NCBI RefSeq assembly: GCF_019396385.1
Contig: NZ_JAHKRN010000010.1
Location: 150,665-214,664 of the forward strand
Direction of reading: 5' to 3'
DNA: 64,000 nt
Origin: Nonomuraea harbinensis
Lineage (GTDB): Bacteria; Actinomycetota; Actinomycetes; Streptosporangiales; Streptosporangiaceae
The notes under the pieces were generated by a model. The model searched no databases, was not told the origin of the DNA, and saw only the letters and a list, made by a program, of their open reading frames with translations. Shown here one piece after another: positions 17,100-26,028 of this stretch (position 1 is its first letter; every line of letters starts with the position of its first letter). Position numbers and translations under genes: made by a program.

Positions 17100-18578
17100 T
17101 CATCTCGCCCTGAGCGCGAGGAAGAGGTCGACCCGGTCGGCCATCGTCGACAGGTCCCTGCCGGTCAGCTCCTCCACCCGCTTGATCCGGTAGCGCACGG
17201 TGTTGACGTGCACGTGCATCCGCTCGGCGCACGCGTTCCATGAGCCGGCGCAGTCGAGGAAGGTGGCGAGCGTGCGCACCAGCTCCGACTGGTGGCCGGC
17301 GTCGTAGTCGAGCAGCGGGGCGAGCAGCCGCCCGGCGAACGACCTGCGCACGTCGCCGGGGACGGTGGCCAGCAGCAGCGCGTGCGTGTAGATCTCGTCG
17401 GACGTCACCACCCCGCCGTCGCGGGCCTCGGCCAGTCGTCTGGCGTGACCGGCCTCCTCGACGCCGCCTCGGAGCGCGGCCGCGCCGGTGAGTGCGCCGC
17501 TCAGGCCGAGACAGACGCGGGCGTCCGGCAGCGCCGACAGGATCGCGGCCCCGGCGCGCAGGCGGGCGGCCAGATCGGCGACGTCCCCGCCGCGCAGCGG
17601 CACCACCGCCACCGCCCCGTCGGCGCCGGGCGGTGCGACGATCTCCCGGCCCAGCAACTCCTCCAGCACCTGCCCCCCGAGCACCCCAGGACCGGGGTGG
17701 GCTGGGCCGGGGTGGGTGACGGTGGCGTTGACGATCGCGTACGGCTCGGCGGTGTCCAGGCCGGAGGTGCGGAAGCGGGCGTTCAGCTCCGCGGCGTCGG
17801 CGCCGGCGAGGGCGGCGGCCAGGAGTTCGCCGGCGAGCCGGCGTTCCACGCGCCGTCCTTCCTCCATGCGGCTGCGTTCCAGCGCCACGCAGGCCGCCAG
17901 CTCGTAGCCCAGGTCGGCCCGGTCGAGCAGGTCGCCGTCGCAGGCGAGCATCCAGCCGCCCGCCCGGTGGCCGCGCCCGACGCCGAACAGCGTGTGGCCG
18001 CCGGCCAGGCACGGCAGCCGGGTCGCGGTCAGGTAGGCGCGTGCCAGGCCGGCGGGGTCGTCCGGCGCGCCGACGATGACCTCGCCCGCGGCGGACACGA
18101 CCGCGCCGGTGACGCCCAGCTCGGCGGCGGTCAGCGCGAACAGCTCGGGCAGGTCGGCGCCCTCGGCCACGGCGGCGACGAGCCTGCGGTGGCGGCCGAG
18201 CGCCTCGCGCGCGTCGCCCGTCAGGCGGTGCCCGGCCTGCTCGGCCAGGGTGCGGAAGGACACCTCGGTGGGCACCTCCAGCAGCGGCAGCCCGGCCCGC
18301 TCGCATGCCGTCACGAGGTCGGCGGGGATGTGGCCGAGCCACGCCTGCCCCGCGCCGAGCCCGGCCACCCCCGCCTCGACCAGCGCGGCCACGAACCGGG
18401 CCGAGTCCTCCGGCCCCTGGCGCCACATCAGGCCGGTCAGCACGAGCTCGCCGCCCGACAGGTAGCGCCCCGGCTCCGGCAGGTCGGTGATGTGGACCGA
18501 GGTGAACGCGCGGTCCGGGTCGCCGGTGAGCAGCCGGAGACGCGGCTCGCCGACGGCCAGCAGGTCACGTATCCGCAT
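17100..18578 (-). CDS. PucR-family transcriptional regulator
   Basis: 492-aa regulator. An N-terminal PucR sensing domain (SVHITDLPEPGRYLSGGELVLTGL region) and a GGDEF-like middle lead to the C-terminal PucR helix-turn-helix (NACAERMHVHVNTVRYRIKRVEEL). The family controls purine catabolism, which fits the divergent xanthine dehydrogenase gene and the permease beyond it. The start is ATG 18578. A TATATT box ends 7 bases before it and no Shine-Dalgarno is present, so the mRNA is probably leaderless. Its 3' end is 7 bp from the AfsR-like gene, convergent. Confidence 0.92.
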   Translation of the reverse strand: MRIRDLLAVGEPRLRLLTGDPDRAFTSVHITDLPEPGRYLSGGELVLTGLMWRQGPEDSARFVAALVEAGVAGLGAGQAWLGHIPADLVTACERAGLPLLEVPTEVSFRTLAEQAGHRLTGDAREALGRHRRLVAAVAEGADLPELFALTAAELGVTGAVVSAAGEVIVGAPDDPAGLARAYLTATRLPCLAGGHTLFGVGRGHRAGGWMLACDGDLLDRADLGYELAACVALERSRMEEGRRVERRLAGELLAAALAGADAAELNARFRTSGLDTAEPYAIVNATVTHPGPAHPGPGVLGGQVLEELLGREIVAPPGADGAVAVVPLRGGDVADLAARLRAGAAILSALPDARVCLGLSGALTGAAALRGGVEEAGHARRLAEARDGGVVTSDEIYTHALLLATVPGDVRRSFAGRLLAPLLDYDAGHQSELVRTLATFLDCAGSWNACAERMHVHVNTVRYRIKRVEELTGRDLSTMADRVDLFLALRAR

Positions 18579-18585
18579 TTGGAGG

Positions 18586-18591
18586 AATATA
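18586..18591 (-). promoter_or_regulatory. -10 box of leaderless pucR transcript
   Basis: TATATT on the minus strand, 7 bases before the pucR ATG. The bases between are pyrimidine-rich with no ribosome site, so transcription most likely begins at or next to the start codon. Confidence 0.55.
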
Positions 18592-18672
18592 CAAGCCCGC
18601 CGGTGGCGGCGCTTACCCCGATTTCACCTGGCGCGCATACCGCCCGCACCGGGCCGGTGCTCTACTCGAAGG

Positions 18673-20853
18673 ATGACGGAGACGGCGAGTTCGCTGCGGC
18701 TGGGCGTCGGCGAGAGCGCGCGGCGGCCGGACGCGGTGCTCAAGGTGACGGGCGAGTTCGCCTACGCCTCTGACCTGTGGCTCGAAGGCATGGTGTGGGG
18801 GGCGACGCTGCGCAGCCCGCACCCGTCGGCGTGGATCAGGTCCATCGACGTGGGGCCGGCGCTGGCCGTCCCTGGCGTGCGCGCGGTCATGACGCACGAG
18901 GACGTGCCGGGCGAGAAGTTCTACGGGCTGGAGTGCAAGGACCAGCCGGTGCTCGCCGTCGACCAGGTCCGCTACCAGGGCGAGCCGGTGGCGCTGGTGG
19001 CCGCCGACCATCCGGAGACCGCGCGGCGGGCGGCGGACGCGATCGTGGTGGACTACGAGGTGCGCGAGGCCGTGACGGACCCGCGCCTGGCGACGGAGCT
19101 GGTGCGCCACCAGCCGGTGCGTACGGGCGAGGTGTTCGAGGCCGCGTCCGAGGCACAGGTCGTGGTCAGCGGCGAGTACGAGGTCGGCATGCAGGACCAG
19201 GCGTTCCTCGGCCCGGAGTCGGGGCTGGCGGTGCCTGCCGAGGACGGGGGCGTCGACCTCTACATCGCCACCCAGTGGCTGCACGTGGACCGCGACCAGC
19301 TCGCCCCCTGCCTGGGGCTGCCGCCGGAGAAGGTGCGGCTGACGCTGGCCGGGGTCGGGGGCGCGTTCGGCGCCCGCGAGGACCTGTCGATGCAGGTGCA
19401 CGCGTGCATGCTGGCGCTCCGGCTGAACCGTCCCGTCAAGATCGTGTACGGGCGCGAGGAGTCGTTCTTCGGCCACGTGCACCGCCATCCTGCGCGGATG
19501 CGGTACGAGCACGGCGCCACCCGCGACGGCCGGCTCGTCTACGTCAAGGCCGCCATCCTGCTGGACGGCGGCGCCTACTGCTCCTCCTCCCCCGCCGTGG
19601 TGGGCAACGCCGCCTCGCTCGGCGTGGGCCCGTACGAGGTGCCGAACGTGCTGGTGGAGGCCACCGGCGTCTACACCAACAACCCGCCGTGCGGCGCGAT
19701 GCGCGGGTTCGGCGCGGTGCAGGCGTGTTACGCGTACGAGTCGCAGATGGACCGCCTGGCCGAGGCGTGCGGTCTGTCGCCGGTGGAGATCCGGCGGCGC
19801 AACGCGGTGTCGCAGGGCTCGGCGCTGATCACCGGGCAGGTGATCGACTCGCCGGCGCCGCTCGCCGACATGCTGCGCGAGCTGGAGTCGTTCCCGCTGC
19901 CGCCGCCCGCCGGCGACGACCTGCGCGGGCTGCCGGGCGGCGTGTCGCAGACCACGCACGGCGAGTCGGTGCGGCGCGGCGTCGGGTACGGGGTCGGGAT
20001 CAAGAACATCTGCTTCTCGGAGGGGTTCGACGACTACTCCACGGCCCGGGTGCGGGCCGAGCTGGTCAACGGCGAGCCGCACGTCACCGTGCACACCGCG
20101 GCGGCCGAGGTGGGCCAGGGGCTGGTGACGATCCAGGCCCAGATCGCCCGCACCGAGCTGGGCGTGGAGCACGTGACGGTGGCGACCGCCGACACCTCGG
20201 TCGGGTCGGCCGGCTCGTCGTCGGCCTCGCGCCAGTCGTACGTGACGGGCGGCGCGGTGAAGGCGGCCTGCGAGGCGGTGCGCGAGCGGTTCGGCGGGCT
20301 GCCCGTGCGGGAGGCGCTGGAGAAGTTCGGGCCCGTCGAGGAGACGCGGGAGTTCCGGCACCGGCCGACGTTCCCGCTGGACCCGCTCACCGGGCAGGGC
20401 GACTCGCACACCCAGCTCGCGCTCTGCGTGCACCGGGCGGTGGTGGACGTGGACGTGGAGCTGGGCCTGGTCAAGGTGGTCGAGCTGGCGGCCGTGCAGG
20501 ACGTCGGCCGGATCCTGAACCCGCAGGCGCTGGAGGGCCAGATCCACGGCGGGTCGGCGCAGGGCCTCGGGCTGGCCCTGATGGAGGAGATCCAGGTCAG
20601 GGACGGCAGGGTGCTGAACCCGTCCTTCACCGACTACCTGATCCCCACCATTCTCGACATGCCGCCCATGACGATGAAAATCCTGGAAAATCCAGACCCG
20701 GCTGCCCCGTACGGATTGCGTGGCGCCGGCGAGCCCCCGACACTCTCCTCCACCCCCGCGATCGCGGCCGCGGTGCGCGCGGCGACCGGCCTGCGGTTGA
20801 CGCGCGTTCCGATAAGACCCGAAGATATCGCCTTGGCCCACATCGGGGGCTGA
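18673..20853 (+). CDS. xdhD: Xanthine dehydrogenase molybdopterin subunit
   Basis: 726-aa large subunit that binds the molybdenum cofactor and oxidises hypoxanthine/xanthine-type substrates. Visible are the GVGGAFGAREDLS cofactor segment, a GEVGQG-like region (AAEVGQGLVTIQAQ) and the C-terminal GLRGAGEPP motif with catalytic Glu687. The 2Fe-2S and FAD subunits that it needs are not in the window. The start is ATG 18673; GAAGG abuts it, and a TACTCG box 4 bases upstream also allows leaderless expression. Divergent from pucR and followed by an EF-hand protein and a purine permease. Confidence 0.88.
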   Translation: MTETASSLRLGVGESARRPDAVLKVTGEFAYASDLWLEGMVWGATLRSPHPSAWIRSIDVGPALAVPGVRAVMTHEDVPGEKFYGLECKDQPVLAVDQVRYQGEPVALVAADHPETARRAADAIVVDYEVREAVTDPRLATELVRHQPVRTGEVFEAASEAQVVVSGEYEVGMQDQAFLGPESGLAVPAEDGGVDLYIATQWLHVDRDQLAPCLGLPPEKVRLTLAGVGGAFGAREDLSMQVHACMLALRLNRPVKIVYGREESFFGHVHRHPARMRYEHGATRDGRLVYVKAAILLDGGAYCSSSPAVVGNAASLGVGPYEVPNVLVEATGVYTNNPPCGAMRGFGAVQACYAYESQMDRLAEACGLSPVEIRRRNAVSQGSALITGQVIDSPAPLADMLRELESFPLPPPAGDDLRGLPGGVSQTTHGESVRRGVGYGVGIKNICFSEGFDDYSTARVRAELVNGEPHVTVHTAAAEVGQGLVTIQAQIARTELGVEHVTVATADTSVGSAGSSSASRQSYVTGGAVKAACEAVRERFGGLPVREALEKFGPVEETREFRHRPTFPLDPLTGQGDSHTQLALCVHRAVVDVDVELGLVKVVELAAVQDVGRILNPQALEGQIHGGSAQGLGLALMEEIQVRDGRVLNPSFTDYLIPTILDMPPMTMKILENPDPAAPYGLRGAGEPPTLSSTPAIAAAVRAATGLRLTRVPIRPEDIALAHIGG

Positions 20854-20874
20854 ACGACCACGGGGAGGACCCTT

Positions 20875-21108
20875 ATGGCTGACGCACGCGAGGCGGCCAA
20901 GGCGGAGTTCGAGCGGTTCGACGCCGACGGCGACGGTCTGCTGACGACCGCCGAGATCAGGAAGGCCAACGAGGCCATGGGCGGCCTGGGCGCCTCGGAG
21001 GCGGAGATCGAGGCGTTCATCGAGGCCGCCGACCGCGACGGCGACGGCCGGATCGGGCTGGACGAGTTCGCCGCGCTGGTCGGCGGCGGCAGGCACGAGA
21101 AGGCATGA
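20875..21108 (+). CDS. Two-EF-hand calcium-binding protein
   Basis: 77-aa soluble protein with two canonical EF-hand loops: residues 16-27 (DADGDGLLTTAE) and 53-64 (DRDGDGRIGLDE). Both have Asp at 1, 3 and 5, Gly at 6 and Glu at 12. It is therefore an intact calmodulin-like half. It lies 21 bp after the xanthine dehydrogenase gene behind a GGGGAGGA ribosome site, so it is probably cotranscribed with it. A link between calcium and purine degradation is not established; it may act as a calcium buffer or sensor. Confidence 0.88.
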   Translation: MADAREAAKAEFERFDADGDGLLTTAEIRKANEAMGGLGASEAEIEAFIEAADRDGDGRIGLDEFAALVGGGRHEKA

Positions 21109-21162
21109 TCGGTTCCCCCGCCGGGTAGGGCACCGGGCGATCCCCCGCGTCGCTGAAGGGGG

Positions 21163-22548
21163 ATGCCGGTGCTCGACAGGTTCTTCGAGCTGTCCCGGCG
21201 GGGGAGCACCGTCGGCCGTGAGGTGCGCGGTGGTGTCACCACGTTCATGGCCATGGCGTACATCATCCTGCTCAACCCGATCATCCTCGCGGGCGCCCAT
21301 GACGTCACCGGCGCCAAGCTGACCATCGCGCAGCTCACCACGTCGACCGCGCTGACCGCGGCGATCTCGACGCTGCTCATGGGCCTGGTCGGCAACGCGC
21401 CGCTGGCGCTGGCCGCGGGCCTGGGGCTGAACGCGGTGGTCGCCTACCAGGCCGCCCCGCACATGACCTGGCCCCAGGCGATGGGCCTGGTCGTGCTGGA
21501 AGGCGCGGTCATCATCGTGCTGGCCGTGAGCGGCCTGCGCGCGCTGATCATGAACTCGATCCCGCTGGCGCTCAAGCACGCCATCAGCGTCGGGATCGGG
21601 CTGTTCATCGCGCTGATCGGGCTGGTGGACTCCGGTTTCGTGACGCGCGGCTCGGGCACGCCGGTGCAGCTCGGCGCGACCGGCCACCTGACCGGATGGC
21701 CGGTGGCGGTGTTCTGCTTCGGGCTGCTGCTGATGATCGCCCTGTACGCGCGGCGCACGCCGGCGGCGATCCTGATCAGCATCGTGGTGACGGCGATCGT
21801 GGCGATCGTGGTGAACTCGGTGGCCACGATCGACCAGGCCGACTGGGGGGTGGTGGCGCCGCGGGTGCCCGAGTCGGTGGTGTCGGCGCCGGACTTCGGG
21901 CTGGTCGGGCAGGTCGACGTGTTCGGCGGGTTCGTCACGGCGGGCGCGCTGACCGCGACCGTGGTGCTGTTCACGCTGGTGCTGTCGGGGTTCTTCGACG
22001 CGATGGGCACGATCATCGGCGTCAGCGACGAGGCCGGGCTCGTGGACGAGCGGGGGCGGGTGCCGCGGCTGGGCCGGATCCTCACCGTGGACGGCGTGGC
22101 CGCCATGATGGGCGGGGTGTCGAGCTCCTCGGCGAACACGGTGTTCGTGGAGTCGGCGGCGGGCGTCGGCGAGGGCGCGCGGACCGGCCTGGCGAGCCTG
22201 GTCACCGGGGCGGTGATGGCGCTGGCGCTGTTGTTCACCCCGCTGGCCGCGGTGGTGCCCGCGGCGGCGGCCGCGCCCGCGCTGGTGCTGGTCGGGGCGC
22301 TGATGATGATGCAGAGCAAGAACGTGCCGTGGGACGATCCGGATCTGGCGCTGCCGGCCTTCCTGACGATCGCGCTGATGCCGTTCACGTACTCGATCAC
22401 CAACGGGGTGGGCGCCGGGGTGATCGTCTACACGCTGATCAAGGCGGCGCGGGGGAAGTTCGGCGAGATCCCGTGGCTGCTGTGGGTGGTGTCGCTGGTG
22501 TTCGCGGCCTACTTCGCGATCGACTGGGTGGGCGGGTTCTTCAGTTAG
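21163..22548 (+). CDS. NCS2-family purine permease (AzgA-like)
   Basis: 461-aa membrane protein with about 12-14 hydrophobic segments, similar to adenine/guanine/hypoxanthine proton symporters. The N terminus EVRGGVTTFMAMAYIILLNP is the hallmark of the AzgA/PbuG branch, and SSSANTVFVESAAGVGEGARTG is another conserved stretch. It would import purines for the dehydrogenase encoded upstream under PucR control. The ATG has GAAGGGGG directly before it. The stop overlaps the convergent gene by 4 bp. Confidence 0.92.
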   Translation: MPVLDRFFELSRRGSTVGREVRGGVTTFMAMAYIILLNPIILAGAHDVTGAKLTIAQLTTSTALTAAISTLLMGLVGNAPLALAAGLGLNAVVAYQAAPHMTWPQAMGLVVLEGAVIIVLAVSGLRALIMNSIPLALKHAISVGIGLFIALIGLVDSGFVTRGSGTPVQLGATGHLTGWPVAVFCFGLLLMIALYARRTPAAILISIVVTAIVAIVVNSVATIDQADWGVVAPRVPESVVSAPDFGLVGQVDVFGGFVTAGALTATVVLFTLVLSGFFDAMGTIIGVSDEAGLVDERGRVPRLGRILTVDGVAAMMGGVSSSSANTVFVESAAGVGEGARTGLASLVTGAVMALALLFTPLAAVVPAAAAAPALVLVGALMMMQSKNVPWDDPDLALPAFLTIALMPFTYSITNGVGAGVIVYTLIKAARGKFGEIPWLLWVVSLVFAAYFAIDWVGGFFS

Positions 22549-23426
22549 CGCAGGTCGCCGGAGTTGCAGGCGACGCCGTTGCCGTCGACGTCGGCGTACC
22601 ACGCGTACTCCTCGTGCGTGCCCTTGGTGTAGGGGCCGAAGCCGGCGGCCGTGGCCTCCTGGCAGCTCGCGAACCGCTGGTCGGGGGTCCGGGTCCCGGT
22701 GCCCGTCGTCTGGCCGGTCCCGGCCGGGTCGCCGGTGCCGGTCGGATCGCCCGTGCCGGCGGGGTCACCCGTGCCGGCGGGGTCACCCGTACCGGCCGGA
22801 TCGGTGGAGGCGGGCGGCGAGGAGGGCGGGGCCGCGTCGCCGAGCACGCGGGTGGCCAGCGCCTCGGCCTCCTGCTGGGTCATCCCCGCGATGCTCAGGC
22901 TGTCGCCGTCCATGCCCTGGGTCACGATGGGCGCGGCCAGGACCGTGCGCGGCACCAGCACGACGGCGATCTGCCGCTGGTCGGACACCTGCTCGTCGAT
23001 GAGGTCGACGAGCTTCTGCTTGTACGCGGGAGCGACCGCGATGCGCACCGAGTAGGTGCCGTCACGACCGCGGACCGCCTCGACGGCCTGCACGGCGTTG
23101 ACCGTGACGCCGTCCTCCAGCAGGTAACAGGTGGTCTGCGTGTCGTCGAGCGCCGCCTCCTCGCCGGGGCACGGCGCGGCCTTGGTCTCGCGCACGGGGG
23201 CGAAGTGGATCGGCGTGGACAGCCGCTGCGGCGGGGCGCCGCCGAGGAGCGGGGCGTCGGGCGTCCGGGTCATCAGGACGGCGACGGTGCCGAGCACGCC
23301 GGCGATGAGCACGATCAGGACGAGCGAGACGATCAATATGACGGTGGTGACCTTGCTGGCCCTCGGCGGCCCCGGATCCGCTGCCTTGGGCGGCTCTTCC
23401 GCCTTGTCCATCGTCGACGTCCCCAT
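22545..23426 (-). CDS. Membrane protein: SecD-like P1 domain + excalibur domain
   Basis: 293-aa protein with a cytoplasmic N-terminal tail, a single membrane segment near residues 27-50 (ILIVSLVLIVLIAGVLGTVAVL), an extracellular domain resembling the SecDF P1 region (CYLLEDGVTVNAVQAVEA, then IAVVLVPRTVLAAPIV), a repetitive PAGTGD linker and a C-terminal excalibur motif (ADVDGNGVAC). Excalibur domains bind calcium. Start ATG 23426, with a second in-frame ATG five codons on. Function is unknown. The fusion suggests a surface protein whose fold or position depends on calcium rather than a true translocase part. Confidence 0.75.
   Translation of the reverse strand: MGTSTMDKAEEPPKAADPGPPRASKVTTVILIVSLVLIVLIAGVLGTVAVLMTRTPDAPLLGGAPPQRLSTPIHFAPVRETKAAPCPGEEAALDDTQTTCYLLEDGVTVNAVQAVEAVRGRDGTYSVRIAVAPAYKQKLVDLIDEQVSDQRQIAVVLVPRTVLAAPIVTQGMDGDSLSIAGMTQQEAEALATRVLGDAAPPSSPPASTDPAGTGDPAGTGDPAGTGDPTGTGDPAGTGQTTGTGTRTPDQRFASCQEATAAGFGPYTKGTHEEYAWYADVDGNGVACNSGDLR
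22723..22794. repeat. Four 18-bp tandem repeats in the linker
   Basis: Four near-identical 18-bp units encode the repeated six residues GTGDPA in the extracellular linker of the SecD/excalibur protein. The two central units differ by one base, which suggests recent expansion. Confidence 0.75.
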
Positions 23427-23570
23427 CCTGACTACGGGCTGCGGTGAGCTTATCGAGGACCGGTCGGTGCCGGGTAATCAGCCGAACATTTCTCGAGTTC
23501 GTGTTCAGAAGCCGGGGATGGAGAAAGAATTACGGCAACCGCGCGCCTGCCCGGGAAAGGGAGTGTCCTC

Positions 23571-24686
23571 ATGAAGGTCGGTGTTCCCCGCGAGGTCAAG
23601 GACGGCGAGTACCGCGTGGCCCTCACCCCCGCGGGCGCCCACGAGCTCGTGCGCCACGGCCACCAGGTGTTCGTCGAGCGGGGCGCGGGCGCCGGCTCGT
23701 CGCTCCCCGACGAGGACTTCGAGGCGGTGGGCGCGGCCATCCTGCCGGACGCCGACGAGCTGTGGGCCGGGTGCGAGCTGATACTCAAGGTCAAGGAGCC
23801 GGTCCGGGAGGAGTACCACCGGATGCGCAAGGGCCAGGTGCTGTTCACGTACCTGCACCTCGCGGCCTCGCCGGCGTGCACGAAGGCGATGCTCGACGCG
23901 GGCGTCACCGGCATCGCGTACGAGACGGTGCAGACGCCCGGCGGCGGGCTGCCGCTGCTCGCCCCGATGTCGGAGGTGGCGGGCAGGCTCGCCCCGCAGG
24001 TGGGCGCGTACCATCTGATGCGCTCGCGGGGCGGCAGGGGCGTGCTCATGGGCGGCGTGTCCGGCGTGCGGGCCGCGCACGTGGTGGTCATCGGCGCGGG
24101 CGTGTCGGGCATGAACGCGGCCGCGATCGCCCTCGGCATGCAGGCCGAGGTGCTGCTGCTGGACAAGAACGTCGACAAGCTCCGCCAGGCCGACCTGATC
24201 TACCAGGGCCACTGCCAGACGGTGGCGTCGAACACGCTGGAGATCGAGCGGGCGGTGCTGGAGGCCGACCTCGTCATCGGCGCCGTGCTGGTGCCCGGGG
24301 CCAGGGCGCCGAAGCTGGTGCCGGACGAGCTGGTCGCGCGGATGAAACCGGGCTCGGTGCTGGTCGACATCTCCATCGACCAGGGCGGCTGCTTCGAGGG
24401 CTCGCGTCCCACCACGCACGCCGACCCGACCTACCGGGTGCACGACTCCGTCTTCTACTGCGTGGCCAACATGCCGGGCGCGGTGCCGCACACCTCGACG
24501 TTCGCGCTGACGAACGTGACGCTCCCGTACGCGCTCGCGATCGCGGACCTCGGCTGGGCCGCGGCGCTGCGCGGGGACCCGGCGCTGGCGCTCGGCCTGA
24601 GCACCCACGAGGGCCACCTGACCAGCCGCCCGGTCGCGCAGGCGCACCGCCTGGAGTGGACGCCCCCGCAGGAGGTGCTCAGCTAG
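23571..24686 (+). CDS. ald: Alanine dehydrogenase
   Basis: Converts L-alanine, NAD+ and water to pyruvate, NADH and ammonia, and the reverse; cytoplasmic. At 371 aa it is the usual length. Catalytic His96 (TYLHLAAS) and Asp270 (DISIDQGG) are in place, with a lysine in LILKVKEP and the NAD motif [19 protein letters not shown] precedes the ATG by 7-8 bases. It is monocistronic, with 144 bp of upstream DNA in which I see no clear regulator site. The stop overlaps the convergent SRPBCC gene by 8 bp. Confidence 0.96.
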   Translation: MKVGVPREVKDGEYRVALTPAGAHELVRHGHQVFVERGAGAGSSLPDEDFEAVGAAILPDADELWAGCELILKVKEPVREEYHRMRKGQVLFTYLHLAASPACTKAMLDAGVTGIAYETVQTPGGGLPLLAPMSEVAGRLAPQVGAYHLMRSRGGRGVLMGGVSGVRAAHVVVIGAGVSGMNAAAIALGMQAEVLLLDKNVDKLRQADLIYQGHCQTVASNTLEIERAVLEADLVIGAVLVPGARAPKLVPDELVARMKPGSVLVDISIDQGGCFEGSRPTTHADPTYRVHDSVFYCVANMPGAVPHTSTFALTNVTLPYALAIADLGWAAALRGDPALALGLSTHEGHLTSRPVAQAHRLEWTPPQEVLS

Positions 24687-25134
24687 CCTCCAGCAGCGCC
24701 TTCAGATGCGCGTTGCGCCGCACGATCAGCGCCTCCATGTAGCGCCCCAGCACCACCGCCTCGGCCACCCGCCCGAGGACGCCCAGCGGCGCCGCGAACT
24801 CCACCGCGTCACGCATGACCGTGCCCCCGCCGCCGTCGTCCGCGAAGCGGTGCTCGTGCCGCCACCTCCGGAACGGCCCGGCGACCTGCTCGTCCACGAA
24901 GAACACGGGAGCGTCGTAGGCGCTGATCACCGAGGTCATCCGCCACGCGACCCCGAAGTGCCTGGCCCGCCACGTGACCTGGTCGCCGGGGCCCATCCGC
25001 CCCGACGTCACCCCGCCCACGGCCCGCTCCCCCGAGCCCGCCATGGACGCCATGTGGGCCTCCACGGACAGCGACTCCTCGAACACCCGGCGGGGAGCCG
25101 CCCGGATCAGCGTCACCACGTCGAACCGGATCAC
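24679..25134 (-). CDS. SRPBCC-family (START-like) protein
   Basis: About 151-aa ligand-binding fold of the polyketide cyclase/START superfamily. It begins VIRFDVVTLIRAAPRRVFEESL and has the typical DxVTWRARHFGVAWRMTSVI strand region and C-terminal helix. The start is placed at GTG 25134, where the conserved IRFD strand begins; a TTG at 25149 adds five residues. These proteins bind hydrophobic ligands and no specific role can be given. It is convergent with ald and lies after the terminator of the DUF3105 gene. Confidence 0.75.
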   Translation of the reverse strand: MIRFDVVTLIRAAPRRVFEESLSVEAHMASMAGSGERAVGGVTSGRMGPGDQVTWRARHFGVAWRMTSVISAYDAPVFFVDEQVAGPFRRWRHEHRFADDGGGGTVMRDAVEFAAPLGVLGRVAEAVVLGRYMEALIVRRNAHLKALLEAS

Positions 25135-25151
25135 CCGCCCATCCTGCAACG

Positions 25152-25184
25152 CGAAAGGCCCGGCGGTCGAGGCCGGGCCTTTCG
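25152..25184 (-). terminator. Strong hairpin after DUF3105 gene
   Basis: Perfect 13-bp stem CGAAAGGCCCGGC/GCCGGGCCTTTCG with a 7-base loop, starting 11 bases past the DUF3105 stop. It has the typical actinobacterial shape, ending in CCTTTCG with no long T-run. Confidence 0.85.
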
Positions 25185-25195
25185 GGAGGATCGGG

Positions 25196-25906
25196 TTACT
25201 GCTGGGACTGCGACGGCTGCGGAGAGGCCGTGTCCATCGGGGTCTGGCTCTGGCCCGTGGGCTCCGGCGGGAGGGGGGCCTGGTCGGCGGTGGTGACGAT
25301 GGCGTCGGGGCCGCCGCAGGTCGCGCCCGGCTCGGGCGTGTCCGCGCCGTTCTGGTAGCGCTTGATGAACGCGCCCAGCTTCGGGTCGTCAGGGTTGTCG
25401 AACTTGTGCTGGTGGTTCCAGGTGCTGGCCACGATCGGCGCCGGGAGTCCCTCGAACGGGCTCATCAGCATGTAGTCCTGCTGACCGGTGCTGGTGGCCA
25501 CGTCCTTCAGCTTCGCGATCTGGTCGGCGGGCAGGTCGGGACGGTAGGTGATCCAGACCGCGCCGTGCTCCAGCGAGTGGACGGCGTGCTCGCTGTGGAT
25601 GGGCTTGTCGTAGATGTCGCACTGCTGCCAGTAGTTGTTGTGCTCACCGCCCACGGGCGGGGTCTCCTTGTACGCGACCTTGTTCCAGACATGCTGGCCA
25701 CCGTCGTACTTGACGCTCACCACGGCGTCGAGCGACGTCTCGCGCGCCTGCTTCACCAGGTAGAAGCCCACCACGCCGACGAGCAGGACGATGACCAGAC
25801 CGCCTGTCCCCCACATCAGGAATGCGGTGCGGCGTTCTTTGCGCTGCTGCTCGGCGCGCATCCTCTGCAGATGCTCCCGCCGCGCCTGCGCCTTCTCCTT
25901 TGTCAT
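25196..25906 (-). CDS. DUF3105 membrane-anchored extracellular protein
   Basis: 236-aa protein with a basic, coiled-coil-like cytoplasmic start (KEKAQARREHLQRMRAEQQRKERR compressed), one membrane segment near 29-51 and an extracellular DUF3105 domain carrying conserved VGGEHNNYWQQC and HSLEHGAVWITYRP motifs rich in His, Glu and Cys. The tail is Pro/Ser/Gln-rich. Function unknown; the conserved His/Cys set hints at metal binding. The ATG is behind a perfect GGAGGAACG site. Divergent from the DUF305 gene, a pairing that recurs in actinomycetes, so both may act in one extracytoplasmic, possibly copper-related, process. Confidence 0.85.
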   Translation of the reverse strand: MTKEKAQARREHLQRMRAEQQRKERRTAFLMWGTGGLVIVLLVGVVGFYLVKQARETSLDAVVSVKYDGGQHVWNKVAYKETPPVGGEHNNYWQQCDIYDKPIHSEHAVHSLEHGAVWITYRPDLPADQIAKLKDVATSTGQQDYMLMSPFEGLPAPIVASTWNHQHKFDNPDDPKLGAFIKRYQNGADTPEPGATCGGPDAIVTTADQAPLPPEPTGQSQTPMDTASPQPSQSQQ

Positions 25907-26012
25907 CGTTCCTCCATCGGCGAACCAACAGGGGTCACTTTATGCCCTCCGGGCGTATGCGGAGAATAAGAGCGTTGTAAGCGTCCGATCACGACCCGCG
26001 CGTGGCGATGGG

Positions 26013-26018
26013 TACGCT
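26013..26018 (+). promoter_or_regulatory. -10 box, leaderless DUF305 gene
   Basis: TACGCT ends 10 bases before ATG 26029. No ribosome site lies between, so a leaderless or near-leaderless transcript starting near that ATG is likely. This argues against the GTG at 26002 as start. Confidence 0.45.
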
Positions 26019-26028
26019 GGACAACGCC

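Noticed and set aside
18613..22602. 1329-aa open frame on the minus strand across the purine module
   Set aside because: Composition is dominated by Arg/His/Gly with no domain, and it spans four real plus-strand genes including their gaps.
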